NCBI GenBank assembly: GCA_020637595.1
Contig: JACKKE010000001.1
Span: forward strand, 186,001 to 250,000
Source: Rhodobacter sp.
GTDB taxonomy: Bacteria > Pseudomonadota > Alphaproteobacteria > Rhodobacterales > Rhodobacteraceae
DNA length: 64,000 nucleotides
Direction: 5' to 3'
The notes beneath the pieces are model-generated. The model searched no databases. It saw only the letters and a program-made list of their open reading frames with translations, and was not told the DNA's origin. Position numbers and translations under genes: made by a program. Positions 1 through 7,954 of the stretch are shown here, one piece after another (positions within the stretch are counted from its first letter, which is position 1; every line of letters begins with the position of its first letter).

Positions 1-735
1 GCCGGGCGGGGCGGCTCGCGGCATGTGCATGATGCGCTGCAGGTCGGACAGGAGCTGCGTTTCCGCGGGCCGAAGAACCATTTCCGGCTGGAGGAGGACG
101 CCGACGACTATATCCTGATCGCCGGCGGCATCGGCATCACGCCGATCCTGGCGATGGCCGACCGGCTCAAGGCGCTCGGCAAACCCTACCGCATCCACTA
201 CGCCGGGCAGTCGCGGCGGACGATGGCGCTGCTGGCGCGGCTGGAGGGCGATCATGCCGGGCGGCTGGACCTCTATCCCAAGGATGAAGGCAAACGGATG
301 GATCTGACCGCCGCCACCGCAGCAGTGGGGGTGGGCAGCCGGGTCTATGCCTGCGGCCCCGACCGCCTGCTGACGGCACTGGAAGGGCTGGCGCAACGCT
401 GGCCCGAGGGGGTGCTGCAGTTCGAGTATTTCGCCACGGGTGCGACGGTGCTCGACCCCGAGAAGGAACATGGTTTCGACATCACGCTGGCGGATTCCGG
501 AATCACGTTGCCGGTTCCGGCGGACAAGACGGTGCTGGATGTCCTGCTGGAGGCCGGCATCGACGTGCCCAGCGATTGCCGTGAGGGGCTGTGCGGCTCG
601 TGCGAGTGCAAGGTTCTGGGCGGCGAAATCGACCACCGCGACAAGGTTCTGACGCAGCAGGAACGCGCGGCCGGCGACAGGATGCTGCCGTGTTGCTCCA
701 GGGCGGCTGGCGATACGATCACGCTGGCGCTCTGA
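1..735 (+). CDS. PDR-type oxidoreductase (FMN/NAD domain plus C-terminal 2Fe-2S), 5' partial
   Basis: C-terminal part of a phthalate dioxygenase reductase/VanB-family protein; the frame is open to the window edge, so the N-terminal flavin domain is mostly missing. The visible part holds an NAD-binding domain (AGGIGITPI, later YACGP) and a C-terminal plant-type ferredoxin domain with the ligand pattern CREGLCGSC followed by a fourth Cys in LPCCS. The family passes electrons from NADH through flavin to 2Fe-2S and on to an oxygenase. It is transcribed toward the P450 cluster and separated from it by a strong terminator, so it may serve an oxygenase encoded upstream of this window rather than the P450. 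Family call is firm; partner is unknown. Confidence 0.9.
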   Translation, partial: AGRGGSRHVHDALQVGQELRFRGPKNHFRLEEDADDYILIAGGIGITPILAMADRLKALGKPYRIHYAGQSRRTMALLARLEGDHAGRLDLYPKDEGKRMDLTAATAAVGVGSRVYACGPDRLLTALEGLAQRWPEGVLQFEYFATGATVLDPEKEHGFDITLADSGITLPVPADKTVLDVLLEAGIDVPSDCREGLCGSCECKVLGGEIDHRDKVLTQQERAAGDRMLPCCSRAAGDTITLAL

Positions 736-775
736 GCGGGGCGGGGCAGGGGGGCTGCCAAGGGTCAGAGATGGG

Positions 776-800
776 AAAAGGGCCGCGCTGGCGGCCCTTT
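776..800. terminator. bidirectional intrinsic terminator
   Basis: Perfect 10-bp inverted repeat AAAGGGCCGC / GCGGCCCTTT with a 4-nt loop, flanked by A and T tracts. It lies between the convergent reductase (+) and ferredoxin (-) genes and can end both transcripts. Confidence 0.85.
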
Positions 801-820
801 CGCGGTTCCGGGGTGGGCGT

Positions 821-1135
821 TCAGGCCTCGGGCACCCGCAGGACGATCCCGTCCAGCGCCTCGGTCATCTCGATCTGGCAGGACAGGCGGGATGCCTCGG
901 TGCGCTCGGCCTCGGTGACATCGAGCATCGCCTCTTCGAAATCGCCGGGGCCGCCGACCTTGGCGCGCCAGGCGTCGTCGACATAGACGTGGCAGGTGGC
1001 GCAGCTCAGCGTGCCGCCGCATTCCCCGATCACTCCGGGGATATTGGCGGCAACGGCGGCCTCCATCAGATTGCGCCCGGCGGGCACATCGGCGCTGCGT
1101 TCCGAGCCGTCAGGCAGGATCCAGGTGGCTTTCAT
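821..1135 (-). CDS. adrenodoxin-type 2Fe-2S ferredoxin
   Basis: A 104-residue ferredoxin of the class that feeds bacterial class I P450s. The motif GECGGTLSCATCHVY supplies three cluster cysteines and LSCQIEM the fourth. The ATG at 1135 is chosen over a longer frame because GAGGAG sits just upstream and the protein then starts MKATWILPDG, normal for the family. It is the last gene of the minus-strand operon P450 - GS-like ligase - ferredoxin, 7 bp behind the ligase, so the P450 is its natural electron acceptor. No dedicated FAD ferredoxin reductase is in the operon; one may be supplied from elsewhere. Confidence 0.93.
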   Translation of the reverse strand: MKATWILPDGSERSADVPAGRNLMEAAVAANIPGVIGECGGTLSCATCHVYVDDAWRAKVGGPGDFEEAMLDVTEAERTEASRLSCQIEMTEALDGIVLRVPEA

Positions 1136-1142
1136 CGTCTCC

Positions 1143-2435
1143 TCACACATACCAGATGTAGAAATCGCGGGCCTCGACATCGGATTTCTCGGCCTGCTTC
1201 TCGACCTCGACGCGCTTCATGTGAACGTGATGCGCGACATAGTCGGGGCCCAGGGCGGCGATCAGTGCGGTGTCGGCCTGCAGATCGTCCAGCGCCTCGG
1301 CCAGCGAGCCGGCAACCCCGTGCGCCGCGTCCTGCCCGGTAAAGCAGTCGCCCGTTTCCGAGGCCGGCAACGCATAGCCGCCCTCGAAGCCCAGCCGCGC
1401 GGCCTGCAGCACCGCCGCCACCGCCGCATAGGGGTTGGACGAGGCATCGGCCATGCGGTGTTCCAGCCGGGCCTTCTTGCCGCCTTCGCCCGAGACCCGC
1501 ACCGTCACCCCGCGATGGTCCTCGCCCCAGTTGCACCAATAGCCCGACATCGACGCCGGTTGCAGGCGGGCATAGCTGTTGACCGTCGGCGCGGTCAGCG
1601 CCGCCAGCCCCTTGTGATGGGCCATCCAGCCAGCGACGCAGCCCTTGGCCAGGCCGTTCATCGCCGCGATGCCGCCGCGGTCGCCGTTGGCCAGCGCGTT
1701 GTTGCCCGCCGCATCGGCAAAGGACAGGTTGATGTGCATGCCCGATCCGCCGCGATCAAAAAGCGGTTTCGGCAGGAAGGTCAGCAGAATGCCGTGCTTC
1801 CACGCCACCTCGCGCGCCAGCAGGCGGAACTGCACCACGTCGTCGATCGCCTTCAGCGCCTCGTCAAAGGTCAGGGTGAATTCGAACTGTGGCGTGTCGT
1901 ATTCCGTGGTGATCAGTTCGAGCGCAAACCCCGCGTCCTCGGCCGCCTCCCAGATCGCATCGGTAAAGCCGACCGGGTCGTTGAACGGGCCGGTGCCATA
2001 GACATAGCCGCCCGGCACGTCATAGGGCTGCAGGTTGCCCTCGGCATCGCGGGTAAAGGCAAAGGCCTCCAGCTCGATGCCCACCTTGGGGGTCAGCCCG
2101 TGCTTGCCCCAGTCGGCAATCGCCTTTTTCAGGACAGCCCGCCCGGCAACCGGCACCAGCTGGCCGAACCGGTCATAGAGATCCCCGGTGACGACATGCA
2201 CGCCCGGCTCCCAACCGCGGCGAATGTCCTCTTCGGCCCAGTGCAGCTCCATGTCGGGCAGCCCCTCGAGGGTCGCGGTGCCCGGGGCGTCGACGATCAG
2301 ATCCTTGTCATAGTGCACAGCCAGGCAGGGCTGGGCAAAGCGGGTATACCCCGATCCGATCTTTTCCTGCGGCAGGTATTTGCCGCGGACGATCGACAGC
2401 TGATCGCACCAGAGGGGCCGAAGACGGTCGCGCAT
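1143..2435 (-). CDS. glutamine-synthetase-like gamma-glutamyl-amide ligase
   Basis: A 430-residue member of the glutamine synthetase superfamily closer to PuuA-type gamma-glutamylamine ligases than to housekeeping GlnA. Visible landmarks: RGKYLP near residue 17, metal ligands in GIELEAF (E121, E123), GGSGMHI at 229-235, NSYARL at 286-291 and EHRMADASSNPY at 325-336. The family makes a gamma-glutamyl amide from glutamate, ATP and an amine. It sits 30 bp behind a P450 and 7 bp before a ferredoxin, with a glutamine-amidotransferase-like hydrolase across the shared promoter. That context recalls aniline and isopropylamine degradation, where a GS-like enzyme masks the amine. The amine substrate is not readable from sequence. 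SD GGGAGA precedes the ATG. Confidence 0.88.
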   Translation of the reverse strand: MRDRLRPLWCDQLSIVRGKYLPQEKIGSGYTRFAQPCLAVHYDKDLIVDAPGTATLEGLPDMELHWAEEDIRRGWEPGVHVVTGDLYDRFGQLVPVAGRAVLKKAIADWGKHGLTPKVGIELEAFAFTRDAEGNLQPYDVPGGYVYGTGPFNDPVGFTDAIWEAAEDAGFALELITTEYDTPQFEFTLTFDEALKAIDDVVQFRLLAREVAWKHGILLTFLPKPLFDRGGSGMHINLSFADAAGNNALANGDRGGIAAMNGLAKGCVAGWMAHHKGLAALTAPTVNSYARLQPASMSGYWCNWGEDHRGVTVRVSGEGGKKARLEHRMADASSNPYAAVAAVLQAARLGFEGGYALPASETGDCFTGQDAAHGVAGSLAEALDDLQADTALIAALGPDYVAHHVHMKRVEVEKQAEKSDVEARDFYIWYV

Positions 2436-2465
2436 GAAATTCTCCCTGTTTCTTGTGTGTCCGGG

Positions 2466-3722
2466 TCAGGCGAGGGTCACGCTGACCGGAAGTTCCTTGA
2501 TCCCGCCGACAAAGTTCGAGCGCAGGAATTTGTGATCGCCCGCAGGCTCTATGGATTTGATCCGCTTGGCAAGTTCCTGGAACAAGAGCCGCACTTCCAG
2601 CCGTGCCAGGTGCATGCCCAGGCAGACATGCGGCCCACCCTGGCCAAAGCTGACATGGCGGTTGGGGGTGCGGGCCAGGTCCACCCGGAACGGGTCATCG
2701 AACACCGCCTCGTCGCGGTTGCCGCTGGCGAACCAGTAGAGCACCTTGTCACCCGCCTTCACCGTCTTGCCGTGCATCTCGAAATCGCGCGTGGCGGTGC
2801 GGCGGAAATAGAGCGCGGGTGTCGCCCAGCGGATGATCTCGTCGGGCGCGGTGTCCCAGATCTCGTCACCCTGCATCTGCGCCAGCAATTCCGGCTGGTG
2901 GCACATCGCCTGGATGCCGGCAGCGATGGAATAGCGGGTGGTGTCGTTGCCGGCCGCGACCAGCAGGCAGAAGAAGTTGCGGAACTCGGTTTCCGAGATG
3001 ACCGAGCCGTCCGGCCCTGGCTGCAGCATCAGATGCAGAACGCCCTCGGTGTCGCCACGCGCTGCCTTGTCGGCCATCAGCGTCTTGGCATAGTCGTAAA
3101 GCTCGGCCCCGGCCGGCGAGTTGAACGGCATCAGCCGATAGGCGTCGGTCGTCATCTTGTCGAGGACGTGATCGGTGAAATCGGGGTCGGTGTTGGCGAT
3201 CAGCGCATCGCCCTTTTCCACCAGCCAGGGCAGGTCTGCATCCGGCACGCCGATGATCTGCCCCAGCATTCGCATCGGCAATTGCCGGGCGATTTCCTTG
3301 GTCGCGTCAAAGCGGCCCTTGTCCAGCGCCTCGTCCAGGATCTCGTCGCACAGCGCGCGAATCTGCGCGTCGAACCGGGCAACCACGGGTTTCGAGAAGG
3401 CCTTGGCCACCTTGACCCGGGTCATCGTGTGTTCGGGCGGGTCGGTCTCCTGAAAGGTGCGGCGGGCGAGGTATTCCTCATAGGTCTGATCCTCCATGCG
3501 GATGCCGCGTGCCGAGGACAGAAGGTCCGCCTGCCGGTTCAGCGCGTGGATGTCCTCGTTGCGGGTGATCGACCAGAAGCCCTGTCCCGCGTCCCATTCG
3601 GTCCAGCTGCACGGATCCTCGCGGCGCAGACGGGCAAAGGTGTTGTGCGGCGGACCCGAGACGAATGTATCGTGCGAGGTCAGATCCGCGAAACCGTCGT
3701 CGGTGGGGTGCCAGATCGTCAT
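2466..3722 (-). CDS. cytochrome P450 monooxygenase
   Basis: A soluble bacterial P450 of 418 residues. It shows DPPEHT in the B-C region (94-99), the I-helix oxygen-activation motif AGNDTT (257-262), the ExxR salt bridge EIIR (295-298) and the haem loop FGQGGPHVCLG (359-369) with Cys367 as the axial ligand. There is no membrane anchor. It is the first gene of the operon with the GS-like ligase and ferredoxin, with SD GGGAGCG before ATG, and is driven from a promoter that faces the amidotransferase gene. Likely role: oxidation of an amine or its gamma-glutamyl amide. CYP family cannot be assigned by eye. Confidence 0.95.
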   Translation of the reverse strand: MTIWHPTDDGFADLTSHDTFVSGPPHNTFARLRREDPCSWTEWDAGQGFWSITRNEDIHALNRQADLLSSARGIRMEDQTYEEYLARRTFQETDPPEHTMTRVKVAKAFSKPVVARFDAQIRALCDEILDEALDKGRFDATKEIARQLPMRMLGQIIGVPDADLPWLVEKGDALIANTDPDFTDHVLDKMTTDAYRLMPFNSPAGAELYDYAKTLMADKAARGDTEGVLHLMLQPGPDGSVISETEFRNFFCLLVAAGNDTTRYSIAAGIQAMCHQPELLAQMQGDEIWDTAPDEIIRWATPALYFRRTATRDFEMHGKTVKAGDKVLYWFASGNRDEAVFDDPFRVDLARTPNRHVSFGQGGPHVCLGMHLARLEVRLLFQELAKRIKSIEPAGDHKFLRSNFVGGIKELPVSVTLA

Positions 3723-3733
3723 GGTTCGCTCCC

Positions 3734-3782
3734 TTGCATGGTTCGCTTGATATGTATATTATTGGATCTGCAACGTATGCAA
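3734..3782. promoter_or_regulatory. face-to-face divergent promoters of the P450 and amidotransferase genes
   Basis: In this AT-rich gap a plus promoter reads TTGCAT (3734-3739), 17 bp, TATTAT (3757-3762). A minus promoter reads TTGCAT (3782-3777), 18 bp, TATACA (3758-3753). The -10 elements overlap, so the two polymerases compete for the same DNA, and one repressor could silence both. GTAT/ATAC-rich words recur at the gntR promoter, which makes the GntR protein the likely repressor. This is read from consensus matches only. Confidence 0.5.
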
Positions 3783-3793
3783 ATGGAAAATTC

Positions 3794-4516
3794 ATGCATA
3801 TCGCTTTTCTCGACGCGAACACCGATACTTCGGATTTTGGCCGCAGCCACCCGTCCGAGGCCGACAAGTTCCGGGCGCTGATGGCCCCGGCCGCCCCGGG
3901 CTGGACGATCACCGGCTACAAGGTCAGCGCCGGCGAGGCGCCCGACAGCCTCGATGGCATCGACGGGATCATGATCTCGGGCAGCGTGGCCTCGGTCAAC
4001 GATGCCGACCCCTGGGTCGCGCGGCTGCTCGATCTGATTCGCCAGGCCGTGACGCGCCACATTCCGATCTATGGCACCTGCTTTGGCCATCAGGCGGTGG
4101 CCAAGGCCCTGGGTGGGTCCGTGGGCGACAATCCACAAGGCTGGGTTCTGGGCCGCTACGAGACCCGCGTGCATGCCCCGGCCCCCTGGATGGAGGGGCT
4201 CACCGGGCCGATGGGCCTGCATGCCGCGCACAAAGAGCAGGTCGTCACCCCGCCGCCGGGGGCGACGATCCATGCCGGCACGCCGGAGGTGCCCTATGGC
4301 CACATGTCGGTCGGCCCGCGCGTCTTCACCACCCAGTATCACCCCGAGCTGAGCCACGATTTCATGCACGGGCTGCTGGATGAACTGGCCGGCGCGGTCG
4401 ATGCCGGGATCCTGGCCGGCGCCCGCGAAAGCCTGTCGCAGCCCGTCGATGACGCGCAGATGGCGCGCTGGATCGCCGCGTTCTTTGCGCAGGCCCACGA
4501 CCATCCCCGGCCCTGA
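3794..4516 (+). CDS. class I glutamine amidotransferase-like hydrolase
   Basis: A 240-residue stand-alone GATase1 domain. The nucleophile elbow IYGTCFGHQ carries Cys96, and QYHPEL carries His183 and Glu185, so the catalytic triad is complete. The ATG at 3794 (MHIAFLDANT) is preferred to two upstream in-frame ATGs that would place the promoter inside the coding region. Stand-alone members can hydrolyse gamma-glutamyl amides; the aniline pathway has such a partner for its GS-like ligase. Here it lies divergent from the P450-ligase-ferredoxin operon, suggesting removal of the glutamyl group after or during oxidation. GMP synthase-like and other salvage roles remain possible. Confidence 0.85.
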   Translation: MHIAFLDANTDTSDFGRSHPSEADKFRALMAPAAPGWTITGYKVSAGEAPDSLDGIDGIMISGSVASVNDADPWVARLLDLIRQAVTRHIPIYGTCFGHQAVAKALGGSVGDNPQGWVLGRYETRVHAPAPWMEGLTGPMGLHAAHKEQVVTPPPGATIHAGTPEVPYGHMSVGPRVFTTQYHPELSHDFMHGLLDELAGAVDAGILAGARESLSQPVDDAQMARWIAAFFAQAHDHPRP

Positions 4517-4524
4517 CGCGCCCC

Positions 4525-5175
4525 TCAGCCCAGCGCCGCCAACAGGTCCATCGCCGTGACCTGATCGAAATGCACATGCCGGCGCATGGCGGTCTCGGCC
4601 GCCTCGCTGTCGCGGGCCTTGATCAACTCGGTAATCATCCGGTGATCGCGCGCCGAGGCCTCGATGGAGCCGGCATAGCGATAGCGCGCCCGGTAATAGG
4701 CCATCAGCTTGCGCGCGTTGGTCTTGATCATCTCCAGCAGGAACGGGTTGCCGGCGGATTCCGCCACCGTGCCATGAAACCGCAGGTTCAACTGGTAATA
4801 GGCATCGGGTTCGGCCTCGCCCAGCGTGGCGAAATGCGCCTCGCAGGCCGTGGTTGCCGCCTCGAGCGCCTCGAGCCCCGCTGGCGAGATCCGCCGTGCC
4901 GCCAGCCCGGCGGCCTGACCCTCGAGCTTGGCATGCACCTCGAGGATCGCCAGGAACTCGGCCAGCGTCGGCTTGAACACCACCGCCCCCTTGCGGGGCA
5001 GGCGCTTGACGAGGCCGGTCGCCTCGATCTGCATCAGGGCCTCGCGCACCGGGGTCCGCGACACCCCAAACTGCCGCACCAGCTCGGCCTCCTCGATCTC
5101 GTCGCCGGGGTTGAGGCGGCCGGCGTCGATCCAGTCGTTCAGCGTGCGAAGAATGGTTTCGGTCTGGCTGGCCAC
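4525..5175 (-). CDS. GntR-family (FCD) transcriptional regulator
   Basis: A 216-residue regulator with an N-terminal winged helix (VSRTPVREALMQIEATGLV) and an all-helical FCD ligand domain with metal/ligand histidines typical of the VanR subgroup. The start is GTG at 5175, placed 5 nt behind GGAGGAG; a longer ATG frame would run back over the promoter. It is convergent with the amidotransferase gene, with an 8-bp gap, and is the only regulator in the cluster. Likely a substrate-responsive repressor of the P450/amidotransferase promoters and of itself. Confidence 0.9.
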   Translation of the reverse strand: MASQTETILRTLNDWIDAGRLNPGDEIEEAELVRQFGVSRTPVREALMQIEATGLVKRLPRKGAVVFKPTLAEFLAILEVHAKLEGQAAGLAARRISPAGLEALEAATTACEAHFATLGEAEPDAYYQLNLRFHGTVAESAGNPFLLEMIKTNARKLMAYYRARYRYAGSIEASARDHRMITELIKARDSEAAETAMRRHVHFDQVTAMDLLAALG

Positions 5176-5198
5176 GCGCTCCTCCGGCTGCTGCAATC

Positions 5199-5228
5199 GG
5201 TATACACAAGTGCACGCTGGATGTGCAA
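5199..5228 (-). promoter_or_regulatory. gntR promoter with possible autoregulatory site
   Basis: Reading the minus strand, TTGCAC (5228-5223), 18 bp, TATACC (5204-5199) resembles a sigma-70 promoter ahead of the GTG start. The palindromes GTATAC (5200-5205) and GTGCAC (5210-5215) lie in the core and are plausible GntR half-sites. Consensus match only. Confidence 0.4.
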
Positions 5229-5269
5229 CGCGCTTGGCCGGTATCGCCCGTGCCGCCGCCATTGGCCCC

Positions 5270-5299
5270 TTGCGCCCGCCCCCGAACACAGGCTATTCC
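5270..5299 (+). promoter_or_regulatory. tRNA-Ser promoter
   Basis: TTGCGC (5270-5275), 18 bp, TATTCC (5294-5299) ends 9 nt before the mature tRNA. The same -10 word TATTCC precedes tRNA-Arg further right. Confidence 0.4.
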
Positions 5300-5308
5300 T
5301 CGCGCCAC

Positions 5309-5398
5309 GGAGCGGTGGCCGAGTGGTCGAAGGCGCACGCCTGGAAAGTGTGTAGGCGGGGAACCGTCTCGAGGGTTCGAATCCCTCTCGCTCCGCCA
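5309..5398 (+). tRNA. tRNA-Ser (anticodon GGA)
   Basis: A 90-nt class II tRNA. The acceptor strand GGAGCGG pairs with the 3' strand before discriminator G and encoded CCA. The anticodon stem CACGC/GTGTG encloses the loop CTGGAAA with anticodon GGA. A long serine variable arm and the T-arm GGTTCGAATCC follow. It reads UCC/UCU codons. Confidence 0.96.
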
Positions 5399-5611
5399 CT
5401 TGCCCTTTGCGAACACCGACAGGCGCCGATCGTGGCGCGAAAATGGTCGCAGTGTCAAAGGGCTGCGCTGCCTCCCCCCGAACGAAGCTTCAAGACAGCG
5501 CGTGGGTCCATCCGAAGCTTTGAACGGTTCTGCTGTCGCGACGAAGGGGCTCGACCGTGTCTGTCGAAAGGCCGGGCGCCCGAGCTACCGCTCGCATGGC
5601 CAGGGGGCGTT
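5399..5611. other. non-coding gap between tRNA-Ser and the ABC operon
   Basis: These 213 bp hold no convincing gene. The word CGAAGCTT occurs twice, about 30 bp apart. No copy of the tRNA 3' end is present, so there is no sign of an integrated element. Confidence 0.6.
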
Positions 5612-7180
5612 CTACAGTGCCGCCATCCGCGCGAGGACGCGCCGTTCGATGACCAGCGCAATCTGGTAGAAGGCCACCGAGATCAGGACGCTGGTCAGTG
5701 CCACGGTCCAGATCATGCTGAAATCCATATAGCCGCGCGACTGGTTCAGCAAATTCCCCAGGCCCCGCCCGGTGGCCAGCCATTCGGCAATCATGACCCC
5801 CAGCAGCGCGCGCGGCGCGGTCAGGCGCACGGCGGCCATTGCCCAGGGGGCCGAGGCCGGGATCGCCACCAGCCGCAGCTCGCGCCAGGCGGTCGCGCCA
5901 TAGGCGCGGGGCAGTTCCAGCGCGGCACGCGGGACCTGGGCGAGGCCCTGCGCGATCATCACATAGGCCGGAAAGAAGGTGACCGAGATGGTGATCCACA
6001 GCGTCACGGCGGTGCCGCGGCCCAGGATCAGCACCAGAAGCGGCGTCAGCGCGACCAGTGGCATGGTCTGCGTCACCAGCGCCACCGGCAGGAAGGCCCG
6101 GGTAAAGCCGGGTGTCAACCGCGACGACACCGCCAGCGCAAAGGCAAAGGCGAGGCCCGCCCCCATCCCGGCCAGGGTGATTGGCAACGTCTGCGTCAGC
6201 GCCTCCAGCAGCCGCGTTTGCGCCTGCGCGGATTGGGCCGAGAAGAAGAGATAGTCGACCACATCCCAGGGCGTCTTGCCGATCATCCGCGGGACGTTGA
6301 GCACCCAGAGCACCAGCCACCACAGTGCGAAGGGCAGGGCCACCGAGGCCGTCATCACCGGGACACTGAGCGGCTGGCGCGACTCGGCGGGCGGAGCGGC
6401 CGGGTTCAGGGTAACGGACCGCGACCGCCCCAGCATCCGCGCCGAGATCAGCGCGAAAACGGCATAGCCGAGGCCCGCGATGGCGGTGGCAGTCAGGCCG
6501 ATCCCCCAGAGCCGCGCCGGGTCCGCGCGCCCCAGTGATCCCAGCAGATACGTCCCCAGACCCCAGCGCCCTCCGCCGCCGAACTCGGCCAGGATCGCAC
6601 CCAGCACGGCGTTGGGGGCGGCGACGCGGAACCCCGACAGGATCGCCGGCACCGCGCTGCGGATCTGCACGAAGCGCATCACCGCCGCCTTGCCGCCGCC
6701 ATAGGCGCGCACCAGATCGCCCGCCCGGCTGTCGAAGTGCTGCAGGCCGGTCACCGTCGCCTGCATGGTCACGAAATAGACCCCCAGCGCCGCCAGCACG
6801 ATGCGCGGGGTCATCCCGTCGAGGGTCAGCGCCAGGATCGGCGCGATGGCGATCGGCGGCAGGGCAAAGATGGCGATGTTCAACCCGCGCGCGATACGCC
6901 CCGTCACCGGGGCCAGCACGAACAGCAGCCCCGCCGCCACGGCGATCGCGTTGCCGATGACAAACCCCGCCCCCGAGGCAATCAGCGTCGCCTGAATGTG
7001 ACGCGGATAGTCGCCCCGGTCCAGCCAGTAGCGATGCGCGATTTCGGACAGCGAGGGCAGGGCGCCGCCCGCGACCCAATCCAGCTGCCCGGCCAGTTCC
7101 CACAGCGCCAGCAGCGCCAGGACCGGCCACAAGGTCCGCATCGCGGTGGTCAGGCGCCTGCGCGCGGGGTCAGCCGGCAT
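5612..7180 (-). CDS. ABC transporter permease, two fused BPD domains (NitT/TauT/THI5 type)
   Basis: A 522-residue inner-membrane protein holding two consecutive binding-protein-dependent permease domains. The first spans roughly residues 1-250 and the second 270-520; each has several membrane helices and an EAA-like loop (LVRAYGGGKAAVMRF and LPRAYGATAWREL). One chain therefore forms the whole membrane channel that usually needs a dimer. It overlaps the ATPase gene by 11 bp, and its start is the ATG at 7180 inside that overlap. It is the last gene of a cyclo-ligase - binding protein - ATPase - permease operon. Substrate is inferred from neighbours to be a pyrimidine-type thiamin precursor. Confidence 0.88.
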   Translation of the reverse strand: MPADPARRRLTTAMRTLWPVLALLALWELAGQLDWVAGGALPSLSEIAHRYWLDRGDYPRHIQATLIASGAGFVIGNAIAVAAGLLFVLAPVTGRIARGLNIAIFALPPIAIAPILALTLDGMTPRIVLAALGVYFVTMQATVTGLQHFDSRAGDLVRAYGGGKAAVMRFVQIRSAVPAILSGFRVAAPNAVLGAILAEFGGGGRWGLGTYLLGSLGRADPARLWGIGLTATAIAGLGYAVFALISARMLGRSRSVTLNPAAPPAESRQPLSVPVMTASVALPFALWWLVLWVLNVPRMIGKTPWDVVDYLFFSAQSAQAQTRLLEALTQTLPITLAGMGAGLAFAFALAVSSRLTPGFTRAFLPVALVTQTMPLVALTPLLVLILGRGTAVTLWITISVTFFPAYVMIAQGLAQVPRAALELPRAYGATAWRELRLVAIPASAPWAMAAVRLTAPRALLGVMIAEWLATGRGLGNLLNQSRGYMDFSMIWTVALTSVLISVAFYQIALVIERRVLARMAAL

Positions 7181-7952
7181 CGGCGCCCCCGTGCAAGACC
7201 CCGGCGATATGGTCGCACAGGTGGTGGAACGCATCGTCCGCGAACAGCGCCGGTGTGCGCGGCCGGGCAAAGGGCACGTCGACCACCTCGACGATGCGCC
7301 CCGGCGCGGCCTGCATCACGGCGACGCGGTCGGCAAGAAACACCGCCTCGTCGATGCCGTGGGTGACCAGCAGCGCGGTGACGCCGGTCTCGGCCCAGAT
7401 CCGCTGGAGTTCGATGTTCATCTGCCGCCGCAGGATCTGGTCCAGCGCGCCAAAGGGTTCGTCCAGGAACAGCACGCGCGGCTCGGTCACCAGCGCGCGG
7501 GCGATGGCGACCCGCTGGCGCATGCCTCCTGACAGCTCGCCGGGCAGCGCGGCCTCGCGGCCTTTCAGCCCCACCAGCGCGATCAGCTCGCGGATACGCC
7601 CGGCCTCAGGCGCGACGGGGCGGCCCAGAACCTCGAGCGGCAGCGCCACGTTCTGCGCCACCGTCCGCCAGGGCAACAGCGCCGCGTCCTGAAACGCGAC
7701 GCCGGTCAGCCCTGCGCGGGTGGCCTTGTCCGGCGTCCTGTCACCGATCCGCACTGCGCCGCTGTCGAGGGGTTCCAGCCCCAGCGCCGTGCGCAGCACC
7801 GTCGATTTCCCGCAGCCCGACGGCCCGATCAGCGCCGTGAAACTGCCCGGCGGGCAGTCCAGCGACACGTCCCGCAGGGCCTCGACCGCCTTGCCCCGCG
7901 ACCGGAAGGTCTTGGACAGATGATCGAGGGCGATCCCCGCGGGCGTCGTCAT
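7170..7952 (-). CDS. ABC transporter ATP-binding protein (NitT/TauT/THI5 type)
   Basis: A 260-residue cytoplasmic ATPase with Walker A GPSGCGKST, Q-loop, signature LSGGMRQRV, Walker B VLFLDEP and a switch His in LLVTHGIDEA. It powers the adjacent fused permease. The ATG at 7952 lies directly behind the binding-protein gene with a 2-bp gap; longer frames run antisense-like into that gene. Family members import nitrate, sulfonates, taurine or HMP-type pyrimidines, and the neighbouring cyclo-ligase paralogue favours the last. Confidence 0.93.
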   Translation of the reverse strand: MTTPAGIALDHLSKTFRSRGKAVEALRDVSLDCPPGSFTALIGPSGCGKSTVLRTALGLEPLDSGAVRIGDRTPDKATRAGLTGVAFQDAALLPWRTVAQNVALPLEVLGRPVAPEAGRIRELIALVGLKGREAALPGELSGGMRQRVAIARALVTEPRVLFLDEPFGALDQILRRQMNIELQRIWAETGVTALLVTHGIDEAVFLADRVAVMQAAPGRIVEVVDVPFARPRTPALFADDAFHHLCDHIAGVLHGGADAG

Positions 7953-7954
7953 GC

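Noticed and set aside
996..3881. A 961-codon open frame on the plus strand across the ferredoxin, ligase and P450 genes
   Set aside because: It is the antisense shadow of three well-supported minus-strand genes in GC-rich DNA and shows no domain.
5309..5611. Genomic island inserted at tRNA-Ser
   Set aside because: No repeat of the tRNA 3' end, integrase or mobile gene is seen.
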